A stretch of 64,000 nt of DNA, taken from positions 2,914,001-2,978,000 of the forward strand of contig NZ_CP082787.1 in NCBI RefSeq assembly GCF_021462285.1, given 5' to 3'. The position numbers were made by a program, and so were the translations under genes. This document shows, in pieces, positions 55,029 to 64,000 of the stretch (position 1 is the first letter of the stretch; each line of letters starts with the position of its first letter). The DNA is from Serratia entomophila. Its GTDB lineage: Bacteria; Pseudomonadota; Gammaproteobacteria; Enterobacterales; Enterobacteriaceae. Below the pieces are notes generated by a model. That model had not been told where the DNA came from. It saw only the letters and a list, made by a program, of their open reading frames with translations, and did no database searches.

Positions 55029-56017
55029 GCCTGACCGGAACCGAAAAGAGCGCCATTTTGCTGATGACGCTGGGTGAAGACCGTGCGGCGGAGGTGTTCA
55101 AGCACCTCTCCTCGCGCGAAGTACAGCAGCTGAGCGGCACCATGGCCAGCATGAGCCAGGTGTCGCACAAGCAGCTGAGCGAAATCCTCGGCGAGTTCGA
55201 AGACGACGCCGAACAGTATGCGGCGCTGAGCGTTAACGCCAGCGACTACCTGCGCTCGGTGCTGGTCAAGGCATTGGGCGAAGAGCGCGCCGCCAGCCTG
55301 CTGGAGGACATCCTCGAATCGCGCGAAACCACCACCGGTATGGAAACGCTCAACTTTATGGAGCCGCAGAGCGCTGCGGACCTGATCCGCGACGAACACC
55401 CGCAGATCATCGCCACTATCCTGGTGCATCTGAAGCGCGGCCAGGCGGCGGATATCCTGGCGCTGTTCGACGAACGCCTGCGCAACGACGTGATGCTGCG
55501 TATCGCCACCTTCGGCGGCGTGCAGCCGGCGGCGCTGGCGGAGCTGACCGAAGTGCTGAACAACCTGCTCGACGGCCAGAACCTCAAACGCAGCAAAATG
55601 GGCGGGGTGCGCACCGCAGCCGAGATCATCAACCTGATGAAAACCCAGCAGGAAGAAGCGGTTATCGACGCCATGCGCGAATACGACGGCGAACTGGCGC
55701 AGAAGATCATCGACGAGATGTTCCTGTTCGAAAACCTGGTGGAAGTCGACGATCGCAGCATCCAGCGCCTGTTGCAGGAAGTGGAAGGCGAGTCTCTGCT
55801 GATTGCCCTGAAAGGCGCCGAACAGCCGCTGCGCGAGAAGTTCCTCAAGAACATGTCGCAACGCGCCGCCGATATTCTGCGCGACGATCTGGCCAACCGC
55901 GGGCCGGTGCGCATGTCGCAGGTGGAAAACGAGCAGAAAGCCATTCTGCTGGTAGTGCGTCGCCTGGCCGAGAGCGGCGAAATGATCATTGGCGGCGGCG
56001 AGGACACCTATGTCTGA
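55025..56017 (+). CDS. fliG: Flagellar motor switch protein FliG
   Basis: 330 residues. The EHPQ motif ([15 protein letters not shown]) and the C-terminal torque helix with charged residues ([29 protein letters not shown]) are intact. It couples the stator to the rotor. The ATG overlaps the fliF stop (ATGA). Confidence 0.97.
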   Translation: MSLTGTEKSAILLMTLGEDRAAEVFKHLSSREVQQLSGTMASMSQVSHKQLSEILGEFEDDAEQYAALSVNASDYLRSVLVKALGEERAASLLEDILESRETTTGMETLNFMEPQSAADLIRDEHPQIIATILVHLKRGQAADILALFDERLRNDVMLRIATFGGVQPAALAELTEVLNNLLDGQNLKRSKMGGVRTAAEIINLMKTQQEEAVIDAMREYDGELAQKIIDEMFLFENLVEVDDRSIQRLLQEVEGESLLIALKGAEQPLREKFLKNMSQRAADILRDDLANRGPVRMSQVENEQKAILLVVRRLAESGEMIIGGGEDTYV

Positions 56018-56726
56018 CAGCATTAACGCCCTGCCCTGGCAGCCCTGGTCGCTGAACGATCTGAACGAGCCAAAACCGCTGCCTGAAACGCCGCCGCTGC
56101 CCACGGCGGCAAGCGAAAGCGAAAACGTCGCGGCGCCGCTGGACGCGCAGGCAGCGCAACAGCAACAGCTGGCGATGCTGCGCCTGCAGGCCGAACAGCA
56201 GGGCCAGCAGCTCGGTTACGCCGAAGGCCAGCAGAAAGGCTATGAAGCCGGTTTCCAATCCGGGCTGGAGGAAGGCCGCCAGCAAGGGTTGCTGGAAGCG
56301 CAGCAGCAGCAACAGCCGCTGACCGCGCATTGGCAGCAGTTGGTGACCGAATTTCAGCATACGCTGGACGCGCTGGACAGCGTGATCGCCTCCCGCCTGA
56401 TGCAGCTGGCGCTGACCGCCGCCAGGCAGGTGCTGGGACAGCCGCCGGTGTGCGACGGCACCGCCCTGCTCGGCCAAATCCAGCAGCTGATTCAACAAGA
56501 ACCGATGTTCAACGGCAAGCCGCAGCTGCGCGTCCACCCGGACGACTATCAGCGGGTCGAGCAGCAGCTGGGGGTCACCCTCAGCCTGCACGGCTGGCGG
56601 CTGTTGGCGGACGGCAAGCTGCATCCCGGCGGCTGCAAGGTCAGCGCAGAGGAAGGCGATCTCGACGCCAGCCTGGCGACGCGCTGGCATGAGCTGTGCC
56701 GCCTGGCCGCTCCGGGGGAAGTGTAA
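56010..56726 (+). CDS. fliH: Flagellar export ATPase regulator FliH
   Basis: 238 residues. Tryptophans near the start ([11 protein letters not shown]) that contact the export gate and C-ring are conserved. A Gln-rich coiled coil with GxxxG-type repeats ([24 protein letters not shown]) leads to the FliI-binding domain. ATG 56010 is preferred (GAGG 7 bases before); it overlaps fliG by 8 bases. Confidence 0.95.
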   Translation: MSDSINALPWQPWSLNDLNEPKPLPETPPLPTAASESENVAAPLDAQAAQQQQLAMLRLQAEQQGQQLGYAEGQQKGYEAGFQSGLEEGRQQGLLEAQQQQQPLTAHWQQLVTEFQHTLDALDSVIASRLMQLALTAARQVLGQPPVCDGTALLGQIQQLIQQEPMFNGKPQLRVHPDDYQRVEQQLGVTLSLHGWRLLADGKLHPGGCKVSAEEGDLDASLATRWHELCRLAAPGEV

Positions 56727-58087
56727 TGACCGCACGTCTCGGCCGCTGGCTGAGCTCTCTGGACTCGCTGGAAAAACGCATCGCCCGCGCGCCGACGGTG
56801 CGCCGCTACGGCCGGCTGACACGCGCCACCGGCCTGGTGCTGGAGGCGACCGGCCTGCAACTGCCGCTCGGCGCCACCTGCCTGATCGAGCGCCACGACG
56901 CCGGTGAGGTGCAGGAGGTGGAAAGCGAAGTGGTCGGCTTCAACGGCCAGCGGCTGTTCCTGATGCCGCTGGAGGAAGTGGAAGGCATAGTGCCGGGCGC
57001 ACGGGTTTATGCCCGCGTCGCGCCGGAAGGCCAAAGCGCCGGCAAACAGCTGCCGCTCGGCCCGGCGCTGCTGGGCCGGGTATTGGACGGCAGCGCCAAA
57101 CCGCTCGACGGCCTGCCCTCGCCGGACACCGGCTACCGCGCGCCGCTGATCACCGCGCCGTTCAACCCGCTGCAGCGTACGCCGATCGAAAAGGTGCTGG
57201 ACGTCGGGGTGCGCACCATCAACGGCCTGCTGACCGTCGGCCGCGGCCAGCGCATGGGCCTGTTCGCCGGCTCCGGAGTGGGTAAAAGCGTGCTGCTCGG
57301 CATGATGGCGCGCTATACCCAGGCCGACGTGATCGTCGTTGGCCTGATCGGCGAGCGCGGGCGCGAGGTCAAGGACTTCATCGAGAACATTCTCGGCGCC
57401 GAGGGCCGGGCGCGTTCGGTGGTGATCGCCGCCCCGGCGGACGTTTCGCCATTGCTGCGCATGCAGGGCGCCGCCTACGCCACGCGCATCGCCGAAGATT
57501 TCCGCGATCGCGGCCAGCACGTCCTGCTGATCATGGATTCACTCACCCGCTACGCCATGGCGCAGCGCGAAATCGCCCTGGCGATCGGCGAGCCGCCGGC
57601 CACCAAAGGCTACCCGCCTTCGGTCTTCGCCAAACTGCCGGCGTTGGTCGAGCGCGCCGGCAACGGCATCAGCGGCGGCGGTTCGATCACCGCCTTTTAT
57701 ACCGTGTTGACCGAAGGAGACGACCAGCAGGATCCGATCGCCGACTCGGCGCGCGCCATACTCGACGGGCACGTGGTGCTGTCGCGCCGCTTGGCGGAGG
57801 CCGGCCATTATCCGGCGATCGACATCGAGGCCTCCATCAGCCGCGCCATGACCTCGCTGATCGACGAAGAGCACTATCGCCGGGTGCGCAATTTCAAGCA
57901 GATGCTGGCCAGCTACCAACGCAACCGCGATCTGATCAGCGTCGGCGCCTACGCCGCGGGCAGCGATCCGCTGCTGGACAAGGCGATGACGCTCTATCCG
58001 CAAATGGAAGCTTACCTGCAGCAGGGTATTTTTGAGCGCAGCGGCTACGACGAAGCCTGCCAACAGCTGCAGCAGTTGATTGTATAA
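56726..58087 (+). CDS. fliI: Flagellum-specific ATPase FliI
   Basis: 453 residues, F1-beta-like. Walker A AGSGVGKS is at 181-188, followed by [53 protein letters not shown] and the arginine-finger region. It energises substrate unloading at the export gate. The ATG overlaps the fliH stop (TAATG). Confidence 0.97.
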   Translation: MTARLGRWLSSLDSLEKRIARAPTVRRYGRLTRATGLVLEATGLQLPLGATCLIERHDAGEVQEVESEVVGFNGQRLFLMPLEEVEGIVPGARVYARVAPEGQSAGKQLPLGPALLGRVLDGSAKPLDGLPSPDTGYRAPLITAPFNPLQRTPIEKVLDVGVRTINGLLTVGRGQRMGLFAGSGVGKSVLLGMMARYTQADVIVVGLIGERGREVKDFIENILGAEGRARSVVIAAPADVSPLLRMQGAAYATRIAEDFRDRGQHVLLIMDSLTRYAMAQREIALAIGEPPATKGYPPSVFAKLPALVERAGNGISGGGSITAFYTVLTEGDDQQDPIADSARAILDGHVVLSRRLAEAGHYPAIDIEASISRAMTSLIDEEHYRRVRNFKQMLASYQRNRDLISVGAYAAGSDPLLDKAMTLYPQMEAYLQQGIFERSGYDEACQQLQQLIV

Positions 58088-58108
58088 CGTCACCCGAGGC
58101 CGAGAGCG

Positions 58109-58555
58109 ATGAAATCACAGTCACCCCTGATCACCCTGCGCGATTTGGCGCAGGACGCGGTGGAACAGGCCGCGCAACGGCTGGGCCAGGTGCGCCAGGC
58201 CCAGCAGGCGGCGGAACGGCAGCTGTCGATGCTGCTCAACTACCAGGACGAATACCGCCAGAAGCTGAATCATACCCTGTCGGGCGGCATGGAAAGTTCC
58301 CGCTGGCAAAACTACCAGCAGTTTATCGGCACCCTGGAACAGGCTATCGATCAGCACCGGCAACAGCTGCTGCAGTGGAGCCAGAAGGTCGATCATGCGG
58401 TCAGGCATTGGCAAGACAAGCAGCAACGGCTGAACGCTTTCGAAACCCTGCATAGCCGCGCCCTGAGCGCGGAACAGCAGCGGGAGAACAAACGGGATCA
58501 AAAACTGATGGATGAGTTCGCTCAACGCAGTGCACAAAGGAACACTAACCCATGA
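58109..58555 (+). CDS. fliJ: Flagellar export protein FliJ
   Basis: 148 residues forming a two-helix coiled coil (LITLRDLAQDAVEQAAQRLGQVRQAQQAAERQLSMLLNYQDEY, then KRDQKLMDEFAQRS). It is the stalk-like partner of FliI and links it to FlhA. It follows fliI by 21 bases. Confidence 0.94.
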   Translation: MKSQSPLITLRDLAQDAVEQAAQRLGQVRQAQQAAERQLSMLLNYQDEYRQKLNHTLSGGMESSRWQNYQQFIGTLEQAIDQHRQQLLQWSQKVDHAVRHWQDKQQRLNAFETLHSRALSAEQQRENKRDQKLMDEFAQRSAQRNTNP

Positions 58556-59766
58556 ATCTGAACGCTCTGCCAGGTCTGCCCACTCCCGGCGAAGCCGGCG
58601 GCCTGCCCGACCTGCCGCTGGATGAATCATCGCTGCCATCCGCCTTCGCCCAGTTGCTCGGCGCACGCTTTATGCCCACCGCCGGCGGCAAACTGCCGGC
58701 TGCGGCGCTGAGCGCCGACGCCCCGCAGGCGCCGGGGCTTAGCCGCAGCCGGCTCAACTCGCTGTTGGCGGCATTCGGCGAGCACGACGGGCTGCCGGCC
58801 ACCGCGCTGCCGTTCGGCGATCGGGCCGTCAACGCGCCAACCGACGAGCGGCAATCGGATGCGGAACAACCGGCGCGGCCTGCAACCGCAGCCGACGGCG
58901 AACTGGATGCCGCCACCCTGCAGGCGCTGTTCGCCATGTTGCCGGCGGCCGTGGCCGCTCAGCCGCCGATCGCGGCCAGCCAGCCGGCGGCGACGGAGCC
59001 GGATGACGAAGCCGCCCTGACGCCGGGCAGCCTGCTGACCGCCGCTTCGCCGGCGGCAGAAAAGCGCGTCGGCCGCACAGCCGATTCGCAACCGGGCGCC
59101 ATCCCCTCAGACAAACCGACGCTGAACGCGGCCAACGGCAACGCGCCTGCGCCCCAGGCGCAACCAGCCAGCGAGCAACCGGCCGCCGCGCAGCTGAAAC
59201 CGGGCGCGGACAACCCGCCATCGCCGCCGCTTAATCACGCCATGGCGCCGCCGGTCTCTGGCCCGGTACAGGCTCCCGCGCCCGCAGGCACGCTGGTGAC
59301 CGCCCCGCCGGCGCCGCAGCTGAGCGCACCGTTGGGCAGCCCAGAGTGGCAGCAGGCGTTGAACCAGCAGGTGCTGATGTTCCACCGCAACGGCCAGCAG
59401 AGCGCCGAGCTGCGGCTGCATCCCCAGGAGCTTGGCGCGCTGCAGATAACCCTGAAGCTGGATGACCAGCAGGCGCAGCTGCACATCGCTTCCGCCCATG
59501 GTCAGGTGCGCGCGGCGGTGGAAGCGGCGATGCCGCAGCTGCGCCACGCGCTGGCCGAGAGCGGCATCAACCTGGGGCAAAGCAGCGTCGGCGGCGAATC
59601 CACGCCACACTGGCAGCAGGGGCAGCAACAGGCCGCCGACGGCCAGGGGCATGCGAGCTACGCCGAGCGTCATGGCGATGCCAATAGCGCGGTCGAGGCG
59701 GTCAGCGCGCCGGCGGCGCTGCAGCGCATGGCCGGCGCCGCCAACGGCGTTGATATTTTCGCCTGA
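58552..59766 (+). CDS. fliK: Flagellar hook-length control protein FliK
   Basis: 404 residues. A long Ala/Pro-rich N-terminal ruler (low complexity) precedes the conserved C-terminal switch domain (about 265-345: WQQALNQQVLMFHRNGQQSAELRLHPQELGALQITLKLDDQQAQLHI). It measures the hook and switches export to late substrates. It overlaps fliJ by 4 bases and is the last gene before the ERIC-like repeat. Confidence 0.95.
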   Translation: MNLNALPGLPTPGEAGGLPDLPLDESSLPSAFAQLLGARFMPTAGGKLPAAALSADAPQAPGLSRSRLNSLLAAFGEHDGLPATALPFGDRAVNAPTDERQSDAEQPARPATAADGELDAATLQALFAMLPAAVAAQPPIAASQPAATEPDDEAALTPGSLLTAASPAAEKRVGRTADSQPGAIPSDKPTLNAANGNAPAPQAQPASEQPAAAQLKPGADNPPSPPLNHAMAPPVSGPVQAPAPAGTLVTAPPAPQLSAPLGSPEWQQALNQQVLMFHRNGQQSAELRLHPQELGALQITLKLDDQQAQLHIASAHGQVRAAVEAAMPQLRHALAESGINLGQSSVGGESTPHWQQGQQQAADGQGHASYAERHGDANSAVEAVSAPAALQRMAGAANGVDIFA

Positions 59767-59847
59767 GCCGCCGCAAACGCCCAAGCTGGCACGCATTTGC
59801 GCGTCTATTCAGGCTATTGCACACGGCGATAGACGCGATAATACCTC

Positions 59848-59947
59848 TACCCGTCATACTTGAAGCTGCATCTTTGTTGGCTGCATTTGCGCGCCCCAGT
59901 CACATAATTACCTATGCTCCCGGGGACTTACAAATAGGCGACGGGTA
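59848..59947. repeat. ERIC-like repeat between fliK and fliL
   Basis: Terminal inverted repeats TACCCGTC (59848-59855) and GACGGGTA (59940-59947) enclose about 100 bases. The centre contains CGCCCCAGTCACATAATTAC and TATGCTCCCGGGGACTTAC, clearly related to the conserved ERIC core (the region of the ERIC1R and ERIC2 primers). It is shorter than the 127-bp full form. If transcribed it folds into a long hairpin. Confidence 0.82.
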
Positions 59948-59971
59948 TAACAACAGGAATTTGATTTGGCT

Positions 59972-60457
59972 ATGTCTCAGAATACCCTTCCGGCAGCACC
60001 GAAACGCTCCCCTCTGGTCATCCTGCTGGCGTTGATCGCCGCCGTCGCCTGCGGCGCAGCGGGTTACAGCGGGTGGCTGTTGAAGCAGCAAAAAGACGGC
60101 GCTCAGCCGGCCGCCGCCAAGGTACAGCCGCCGGCCGCACCGGTGTTTATGCCGCTGGACACCTTCACCGTCAATCTGGTGAACCCGGACAACAACCCCG
60201 ACCGCGTGCTGTATATCGGCCTGACGCTGCGTCTGCCGGACGAAAATACCCGCCGCCAGCTGAACGACTTTCTGCCGGAGGTGCGCAGCCGTTTGCTCAT
60301 GCTGCTCTCTCGCCAGGAGGCGGGCCAGCTGGGCAGTGAACAGGGAAAACAGCAGCTGGTGGCGCAGATCAAGGACGTGCTCAGCCCGCCGCTGGTTAAA
60401 GGACAACCGAAGCAGGTGGTCAGCGACGTGCTGTTCACCGCCTTCATACTGCGGTAA
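59972..60457 (+). CDS. fliL: Flagellar basal body-associated protein FliL
   Basis: 161 residues. One membrane helix is at about 15-36 ([23 protein letters not shown]), followed by a periplasmic stomatin-like domain ([33 protein letters not shown]) and the typical C-terminal [13 protein letters not shown]. It supports stator function around the MS ring. ATG 59972 is chosen over TTG 59966. First gene of fliLMNOPQR. Confidence 0.95.
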   Translation: MSQNTLPAAPKRSPLVILLALIAAVACGAAGYSGWLLKQQKDGAQPAAAKVQPPAAPVFMPLDTFTVNLVNPDNNPDRVLYIGLTLRLPDENTRRQLNDFLPEVRSRLLMLLSRQEAGQLGSEQGKQQLVAQIKDVLSPPLVKGQPKQVVSDVLFTAFILR

Positions 60458-60462
60458 TCACT

Positions 60463-61467
60463 ATGGGCGACAGCATACTTTCACAGGCAGAGATCGACGC
60501 CTTGCTCAACGGCGACAGCGCGGGTGACGAACCCGAAGCGGTGGTCGGCAACGAGAGCGAGGTCAAGCCTTACGATCCGACCACCCAGCGCCGCGTGGTG
60601 CGCGAACGGCTGCACGCACTGGAAATCATCAACGAACGTTTTGCCCGGCAGTTCCGCATGGGGTTATTCAACCTGCTGCGCCGCAGCCCGGACATCACCG
60701 TCGGCCCGATCAAGATCCAGCCGTACCACGAGTTTGCCCGCAACCTGCCGGTACCGACCAACCTGAACCTGGTGCACCTGAACCCGCTGCGCGGCACCGC
60801 GCTGTTCGTGTTCGCGCCCAGCCTGGTGTTTATCGCCGTCGATAACCTGTTCGGCGGCGACGGCCGCTTCCCGACCAAGGTCGAAGGCCGCGAGTTCACC
60901 CCCACCGAACAGCGGGTGATCAAACGCATGCTGCGCCTGGCGCTGGACGCCTACGGCGACGCCTGGAGCGCCATTTACAAGATCAGCGTGGAATACGTGC
61001 GTGCCGAGATGCAGGTGAAGTTCACCAACATCACCACCTCGCCGAACGACATCGTGGTCACCACGCCGTTCCAGGTGGAGATTGGCGCGCTGACCGGCGA
61101 GTTCAACATCTGCATTCCGTTCGCCATGATCGAACCGCTGCGCGAATTGCTGACCAACCCGCCGCTGGAAAACTCCCGGCAGGAAGACAGCCACTGGCGC
61201 GAAACGCTGGTGAAGCAGGTGCAGCATTCCGAGCTGGAACTGATCGCCAACTTCGTCGATATCCCGATGCGGCTGTCGAAGATCCTGAAGCTGCAGCCGG
61301 GCGACGTATTGCCGATAGACAAACCGGAGCGCCTGATCGCCCATGTGGACGGCGTCCCGGTGCTGACCAGCCAATACGGCACGTTAAACGGGCAGTACGC
61401 CCTGCGTGTCGAACATTTGATTAACCCTATTTTGAATGCTCTGAGTGAGGAACAGCCCAATGAGTGA
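60463..61467 (+). CDS. fliM: Flagellar motor switch protein FliM
   Basis: 334 residues. The N-terminal CheY-binding motif (SILSQAEIDALLNGD), the middle domain (GPIKIQPYHEFARNLPVPTNLNLVHLNPLRG) and the FliN-like C-domain (DIPMRLSKILKLQPGDVLPIDKPE) are present. It is part of the C-ring that sets rotation direction. It starts 5 bases after fliL. Confidence 0.97.
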   Translation: MGDSILSQAEIDALLNGDSAGDEPEAVVGNESEVKPYDPTTQRRVVRERLHALEIINERFARQFRMGLFNLLRRSPDITVGPIKIQPYHEFARNLPVPTNLNLVHLNPLRGTALFVFAPSLVFIAVDNLFGGDGRFPTKVEGREFTPTEQRVIKRMLRLALDAYGDAWSAIYKISVEYVRAEMQVKFTNITTSPNDIVVTTPFQVEIGALTGEFNICIPFAMIEPLRELLTNPPLENSRQEDSHWRETLVKQVQHSELELIANFVDIPMRLSKILKLQPGDVLPIDKPERLIAHVDGVPVLTSQYGTLNGQYALRVEHLINPILNALSEEQPNE

Positions 61468-61876
61468 TCCTAAGCAACCGTCTGGCGAAGGAAAGGAATC
61501 CGTAGACGATCTGTGGGCTGATGCGTTTAACGAGCAGCAGTCGACAGAGAAATCCGGCGCGACCACCGAAGGGGTGTTCAAGTCGCTGGAAGCTCAGGAT
61601 GCGCTCGGCAGCCTGCAGGATATCGATCTGATCCTGGATATCCCGGTCAAGCTGACCGTGGAACTGGGGCGCACCAAGATGACCATCAAAGAGCTGCTGC
61701 GCCTGTCGCAAGGTTCGGTGGTGGCGTTGGACGGGCTGGCCGGCGAACCGCTGGATATCCTGATCAACGGCTATCTGATCGCCCAGGGTGAGGTGGTAGT
61801 GGTGGCCGATAAATTCGGCGTGCGCATTACCGACATCATTACCCCTTCCGAACGCATGCGCCGCCTGAGCCGCTGA
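61460..61876 (+). CDS. fliN: Flagellar motor switch protein FliN
   Basis: 138 residues. The SpoA domain LILDIPVKLTVELGRTKMTIKELLRLSQGSVVALDGLAGEPLDILINGYLIAQGEVVVVADKFGVRI is almost invariant. It forms the base of the C-ring and helps dock FliH. ATG 61460 overlaps the fliM end by 8 bases; the N-terminal part (DDLWADAFNEQ) matches E. coli. Confidence 0.97.
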   Translation: MSDPKQPSGEGKESVDDLWADAFNEQQSTEKSGATTEGVFKSLEAQDALGSLQDIDLILDIPVKLTVELGRTKMTIKELLRLSQGSVVALDGLAGEPLDILINGYLIAQGEVVVVADKFGVRITDIITPSERMRRLSR

Positions 61877-62280
61877 TGACCACCGGCGCGCCCGTCACAA
61901 CTCAGGTTACCCAGCAACCCGCCGCGCCGGCCCTGCCGGCCGGTTCGGTTCTGATGCAGGTCAGCAGCGCGCTCGGCGGCATTCTGCTGCTGATCCTGCT
62001 GGCCGGCTGGTTGTTTCGCCGGCTGGGGTTCGCCCCGCAGGCGCGCAACGGCAAGCTGCTCAACCTGCGCGCCAGTTGCCAGGTTGGCCAACGTGAACGC
62101 GTGGTGGTGGTCGAAGTGGATAACACCTGGCTGGTGTTGGGGGTGACCGCCCAACAGATAACCCCACTGCATACCCTGGCCGCACCGCCGCAGGGCGTGG
62201 ATGCGGCCGCAACGGCGGCGCCGGCGGACTTCCGTCAGCTGCTGCAAAAAGTTCTGAAACGCCCGGAAAAATCGGCATGA
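61876..62280 (+). CDS. fliO: Flagellar export component FliO
   Basis: 134 residues. One membrane helix (about 26-47, [22 protein letters not shown]) is followed by a FliO cytoplasmic domain ([41 protein letters not shown]). It helps assemble the FliP ring. The ATG overlaps the fliN stop (TGATG). Confidence 0.93.
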   Translation: MTTGAPVTTQVTQQPAAPALPAGSVLMQVSSALGGILLLILLAGWLFRRLGFAPQARNGKLLNLRASCQVGQRERVVVVEVDNTWLVLGVTAQQITPLHTLAAPPQGVDAAATAAPADFRQLLQKVLKRPEKSA

Positions 62281-63038
62281 TCCCTAATCGACGTCCCCTT
62301 GCCCGCCATCCGGCGGTTTGGCTCCCCGCCGCCCTGCTGTTGTTCAGCCCGGCGGCGTTGGCGCAGTTGCCCGGCTTGATCAGCCAGCCGTTGGCTAACG
62401 GCGGCCAAAGCTGGTCGTTGCCGGTACAGACGCTGGTGCTGCTGACCTCGCTCAGCTTCCTGCCGGCCATGCTGTTGATGATGACCAGCTTCACGCGCAT
62501 CATCATCGTGCTCGGCCTGCTGCGCAACGCCCTCGGCACGCCTTCCGCACCGCCGAATCAGGTGATGCTCGGCCTGGCGCTGTTCCTGACGTTTTTCATC
62601 ATGTCGCCGGTGTTCGACAAGGTCTATCAGGATGCCTATTTACCGTTCAGCCAGGACAAGATCGGCCTGGACATGGCGCTGGACAAAGGTTCGCAGCCAT
62701 TGCGCGAGTTTATGCTGCGCCAAACGCGTGAAACCGACCTGGCGCTGTACGCCAAGCTGGCCAATCAGCCGCCGCTGGCCGGCCCGGAAGCGGTGCCGAT
62801 GCGCATCCTGCTGCCCGCGTACGTCACCAGCGAGCTGAAGACCGCCTTCCAGATTGGCTTCACGGTGTTTATTCCTTTCCTGATTATCGATCTGGTGGTG
62901 GCCAGCGTACTGATGGCGCTGGGGATGATGATGGTGCCGCCGGCGACCATCTCGCTGCCGTTCAAACTGATGCTGTTCGTGCTGGTCGATGGCTGGCAGC
63001 TGCTGCTCGGCTCGCTGGCGCAGAGTTTTTATTCCTAA
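62277..63038 (+). CDS. fliP: Flagellar export gate protein FliP
   Basis: 253 residues with a cleavable signal peptide (to ALAQ) and about four helices. Family motifs are [49 protein letters not shown] and [33 protein letters not shown]. It is the core of the export gate with FliQ and FliR. The ATG overlaps the fliO stop. Confidence 0.97.
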   Translation: MIPNRRPLARHPAVWLPAALLLFSPAALAQLPGLISQPLANGGQSWSLPVQTLVLLTSLSFLPAMLLMMTSFTRIIIVLGLLRNALGTPSAPPNQVMLGLALFLTFFIMSPVFDKVYQDAYLPFSQDKIGLDMALDKGSQPLREFMLRQTRETDLALYAKLANQPPLAGPEAVPMRILLPAYVTSELKTAFQIGFTVFIPFLIIDLVVASVLMALGMMMVPPATISLPFKLMLFVLVDGWQLLLGSLAQSFYS

Positions 63039-63071
63039 CCCGGCGCTCACGCCGCCTTTGAAGGACGCATA

Positions 63072-63341
63072 ATGACACCCGAATCGGTCATGGCACTGGG
63101 CACCGAAGCGATGAAAGTGGCGCTGGCGTTGGCCGCCCCGCTGCTGCTGGCGGCGCTGATCAGCGGCCTGGTGGTCAGCCTGCTGCAGGCCGCCACCCAG
63201 ATCAACGAAATGACGCTGTCGTTCATCCCCAAGATTCTGGCGGTGTTCGCCACCATCGTGATCGCCGGCCCCTGGATGCTGAATCTGCTGCTGGACTACA
63301 TGCGCATGCTGTTCAGCAACCTGCCCAACCTGATCGGCTGA
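63072..63341 (+). CDS. fliQ: Flagellar export gate protein FliQ
   Basis: 89 residues, two membrane helices ([30 protein letters not shown] and [26 protein letters not shown]). It is a standard FliQ located 33 bases after fliP. Confidence 0.96.
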   Translation: MTPESVMALGTEAMKVALALAAPLLLAALISGLVVSLLQAATQINEMTLSFIPKILAVFATIVIAGPWMLNLLLDYMRMLFSNLPNLIG

Positions 63342-63343
63342 CC

Positions 63344-64000
63344 GTGCTCACCTTCGACAGCGCCCAGTTCGGCGTATGGCTCAGCCAATATTTCTGGCCG
63401 CTGCTGCGCATTTTGGCGCTGATCGGCAGCGCGCCGCTATTCAGCGAGAAGCAAATCAGCAAAAAGGTGAAAATCGGCCTCGGCGGCCTGATCGTTATCC
63501 TCATCGCACCGACGCTGCCCACCAGCAATATCCCGATATTCTCCGCCGCCGGCCTGTGGCTGGCCATCCAACAGATCCTGATCGGCGTGGCGCTGGGGCT
63601 GACCATGCAGTTCGCCTTTGCGGCGGTGCGGCTGGCCGGCGAGGTGATCGGCATGCAAATGGGGCTGTCGTTCGCCACCTTCTTCGATCCCAGCGGCGGG
63701 CCGAACATGCCGGTGCTGGCCAGGCTGCTCAACCTGCTGGCGATGCTGCTGTTCCTCAGCTTCGACGGCCACCTGTGGCTGATTTCCCTGCTGGCGGACA
63801 GCTTCCACACCCTGCCGGTCCAAACCCGGCCGCTGAACGGCAACGGCTTCCTGGTGCTGACCCAGGTCGGCTCGCTGATCTTCATCAACGGCCTGATGCT
63901 GGCGCTGCCGCTGATCTGCCTGCTGCTGACGCTCAACATGGCGCTCGGCCTGCTCAACCGCATGACGCCGCAGCTGTCGGTGTTTGTTATCGGTTTCCCA
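63344..64000 (+). CDS. fliR: Flagellar export gate protein FliR (partial, C-terminus outside window)
   Basis: 219 codons are seen from a GTG start at 63344, 2 bases after the fliQ stop, and the frame runs off the window. [68 protein letters not shown] and [20 protein letters not shown] are typical FliR helices. It completes the FliPQR pore. Confidence 0.96.
   Translation, partial: MLTFDSAQFGVWLSQYFWPLLRILALIGSAPLFSEKQISKKVKIGLGGLIVILIAPTLPTSNIPIFSAAGLWLAIQQILIGVALGLTMQFAFAAVRLAGEVIGMQMGLSFATFFDPSGGPNMPVLARLLNLLAMLLFLSFDGHLWLISLLADSFHTLPVQTRPLNGNGFLVLTQVGSLIFINGLMLALPLICLLLTLNMALGLLNRMTPQLSVFVIGFP

Overview
The window reads as chromosome of an enteric gammaproteobacterium. The gene set and order (flagellar block with tcy and dcyD genes, put locus, efeUOB, cha genes, narK-narXL-ychP), the GC-rich third codon positions and an ERIC-type repeat all point to Serratia, most likely S. 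marcescens or a close relative. No rRNA, tRNA, CRISPR array, insertion sequence or prophage block was found. Both ends cut genes: a tailspike-like gene on the left and fliR on the right.

Region 1 (1-6008) is a surface-polysaccharide locus on the minus strand. A JUMPstart/ops element at 3846-3878, the RfaH recruitment signal, opens a long leader. It is followed by a Wzx-type flippase, a TupA-like ATP-grasp enzyme and a right-handed beta-helix protein that begins like phage tailspike depolymerases and runs off the window. Upstream lie an SDR epimerase, preceded by a perfect 20-bp palindrome, and a ToxR/CadC-like membrane-anchored regulator. Region 2 (6787-12463) is nitrate respiration control: narK, divergent narX-narL, an FNR site between them, and ychP. 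narGHJI does not follow narK, as it does in E. coli. Region 3 (12858-15881) holds an orphan prepilin peptidase, a second tailspike-like beta-helix protein and an exported PEBP-family protein.

Region 4 (16062-23875) is a peptide-type ABC transporter operon (binding protein, two permeases, two ATPases) followed by a second binding-protein gene with its own related leader, and cbl, a regulator of sulfur-starvation genes. Together they suggest uptake of an organic sulfur source. Region 5 (24179-36172) contains chaC, chaB, a Fur-controlled siderophore-interacting reductase, chaA, lpxO, phoH, a PQQ receptor (pqqU) and the efeUOB ferrous iron importer with its Fur box. Region 6 (36215-42313) is the proline locus: putP and putA diverge from a control region with several GTTGCA PutA-type sites and a long hairpin just before putA.

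Region 7 (42406-64000) covers cystine uptake and D-cysteine breakdown (tcyJLN, dcyD), then the flagellar regulon: fliZ, fliA and fliC leftward, fliDST rightward (fliC and fliD each with a textbook sigma-28 promoter), fliE leftward, and fliFGHIJK and fliLMNOPQR rightward. Between fliT and fliE sits a non-flagellar insert: an AraC-family regulator, a possible 30-residue single-helix membrane protein with its own dyad operator and terminator, and a Zur-type operator next to a short terminator-ended transcript that may be a small RNA. An ERIC-like repeat separates fliK from fliL.
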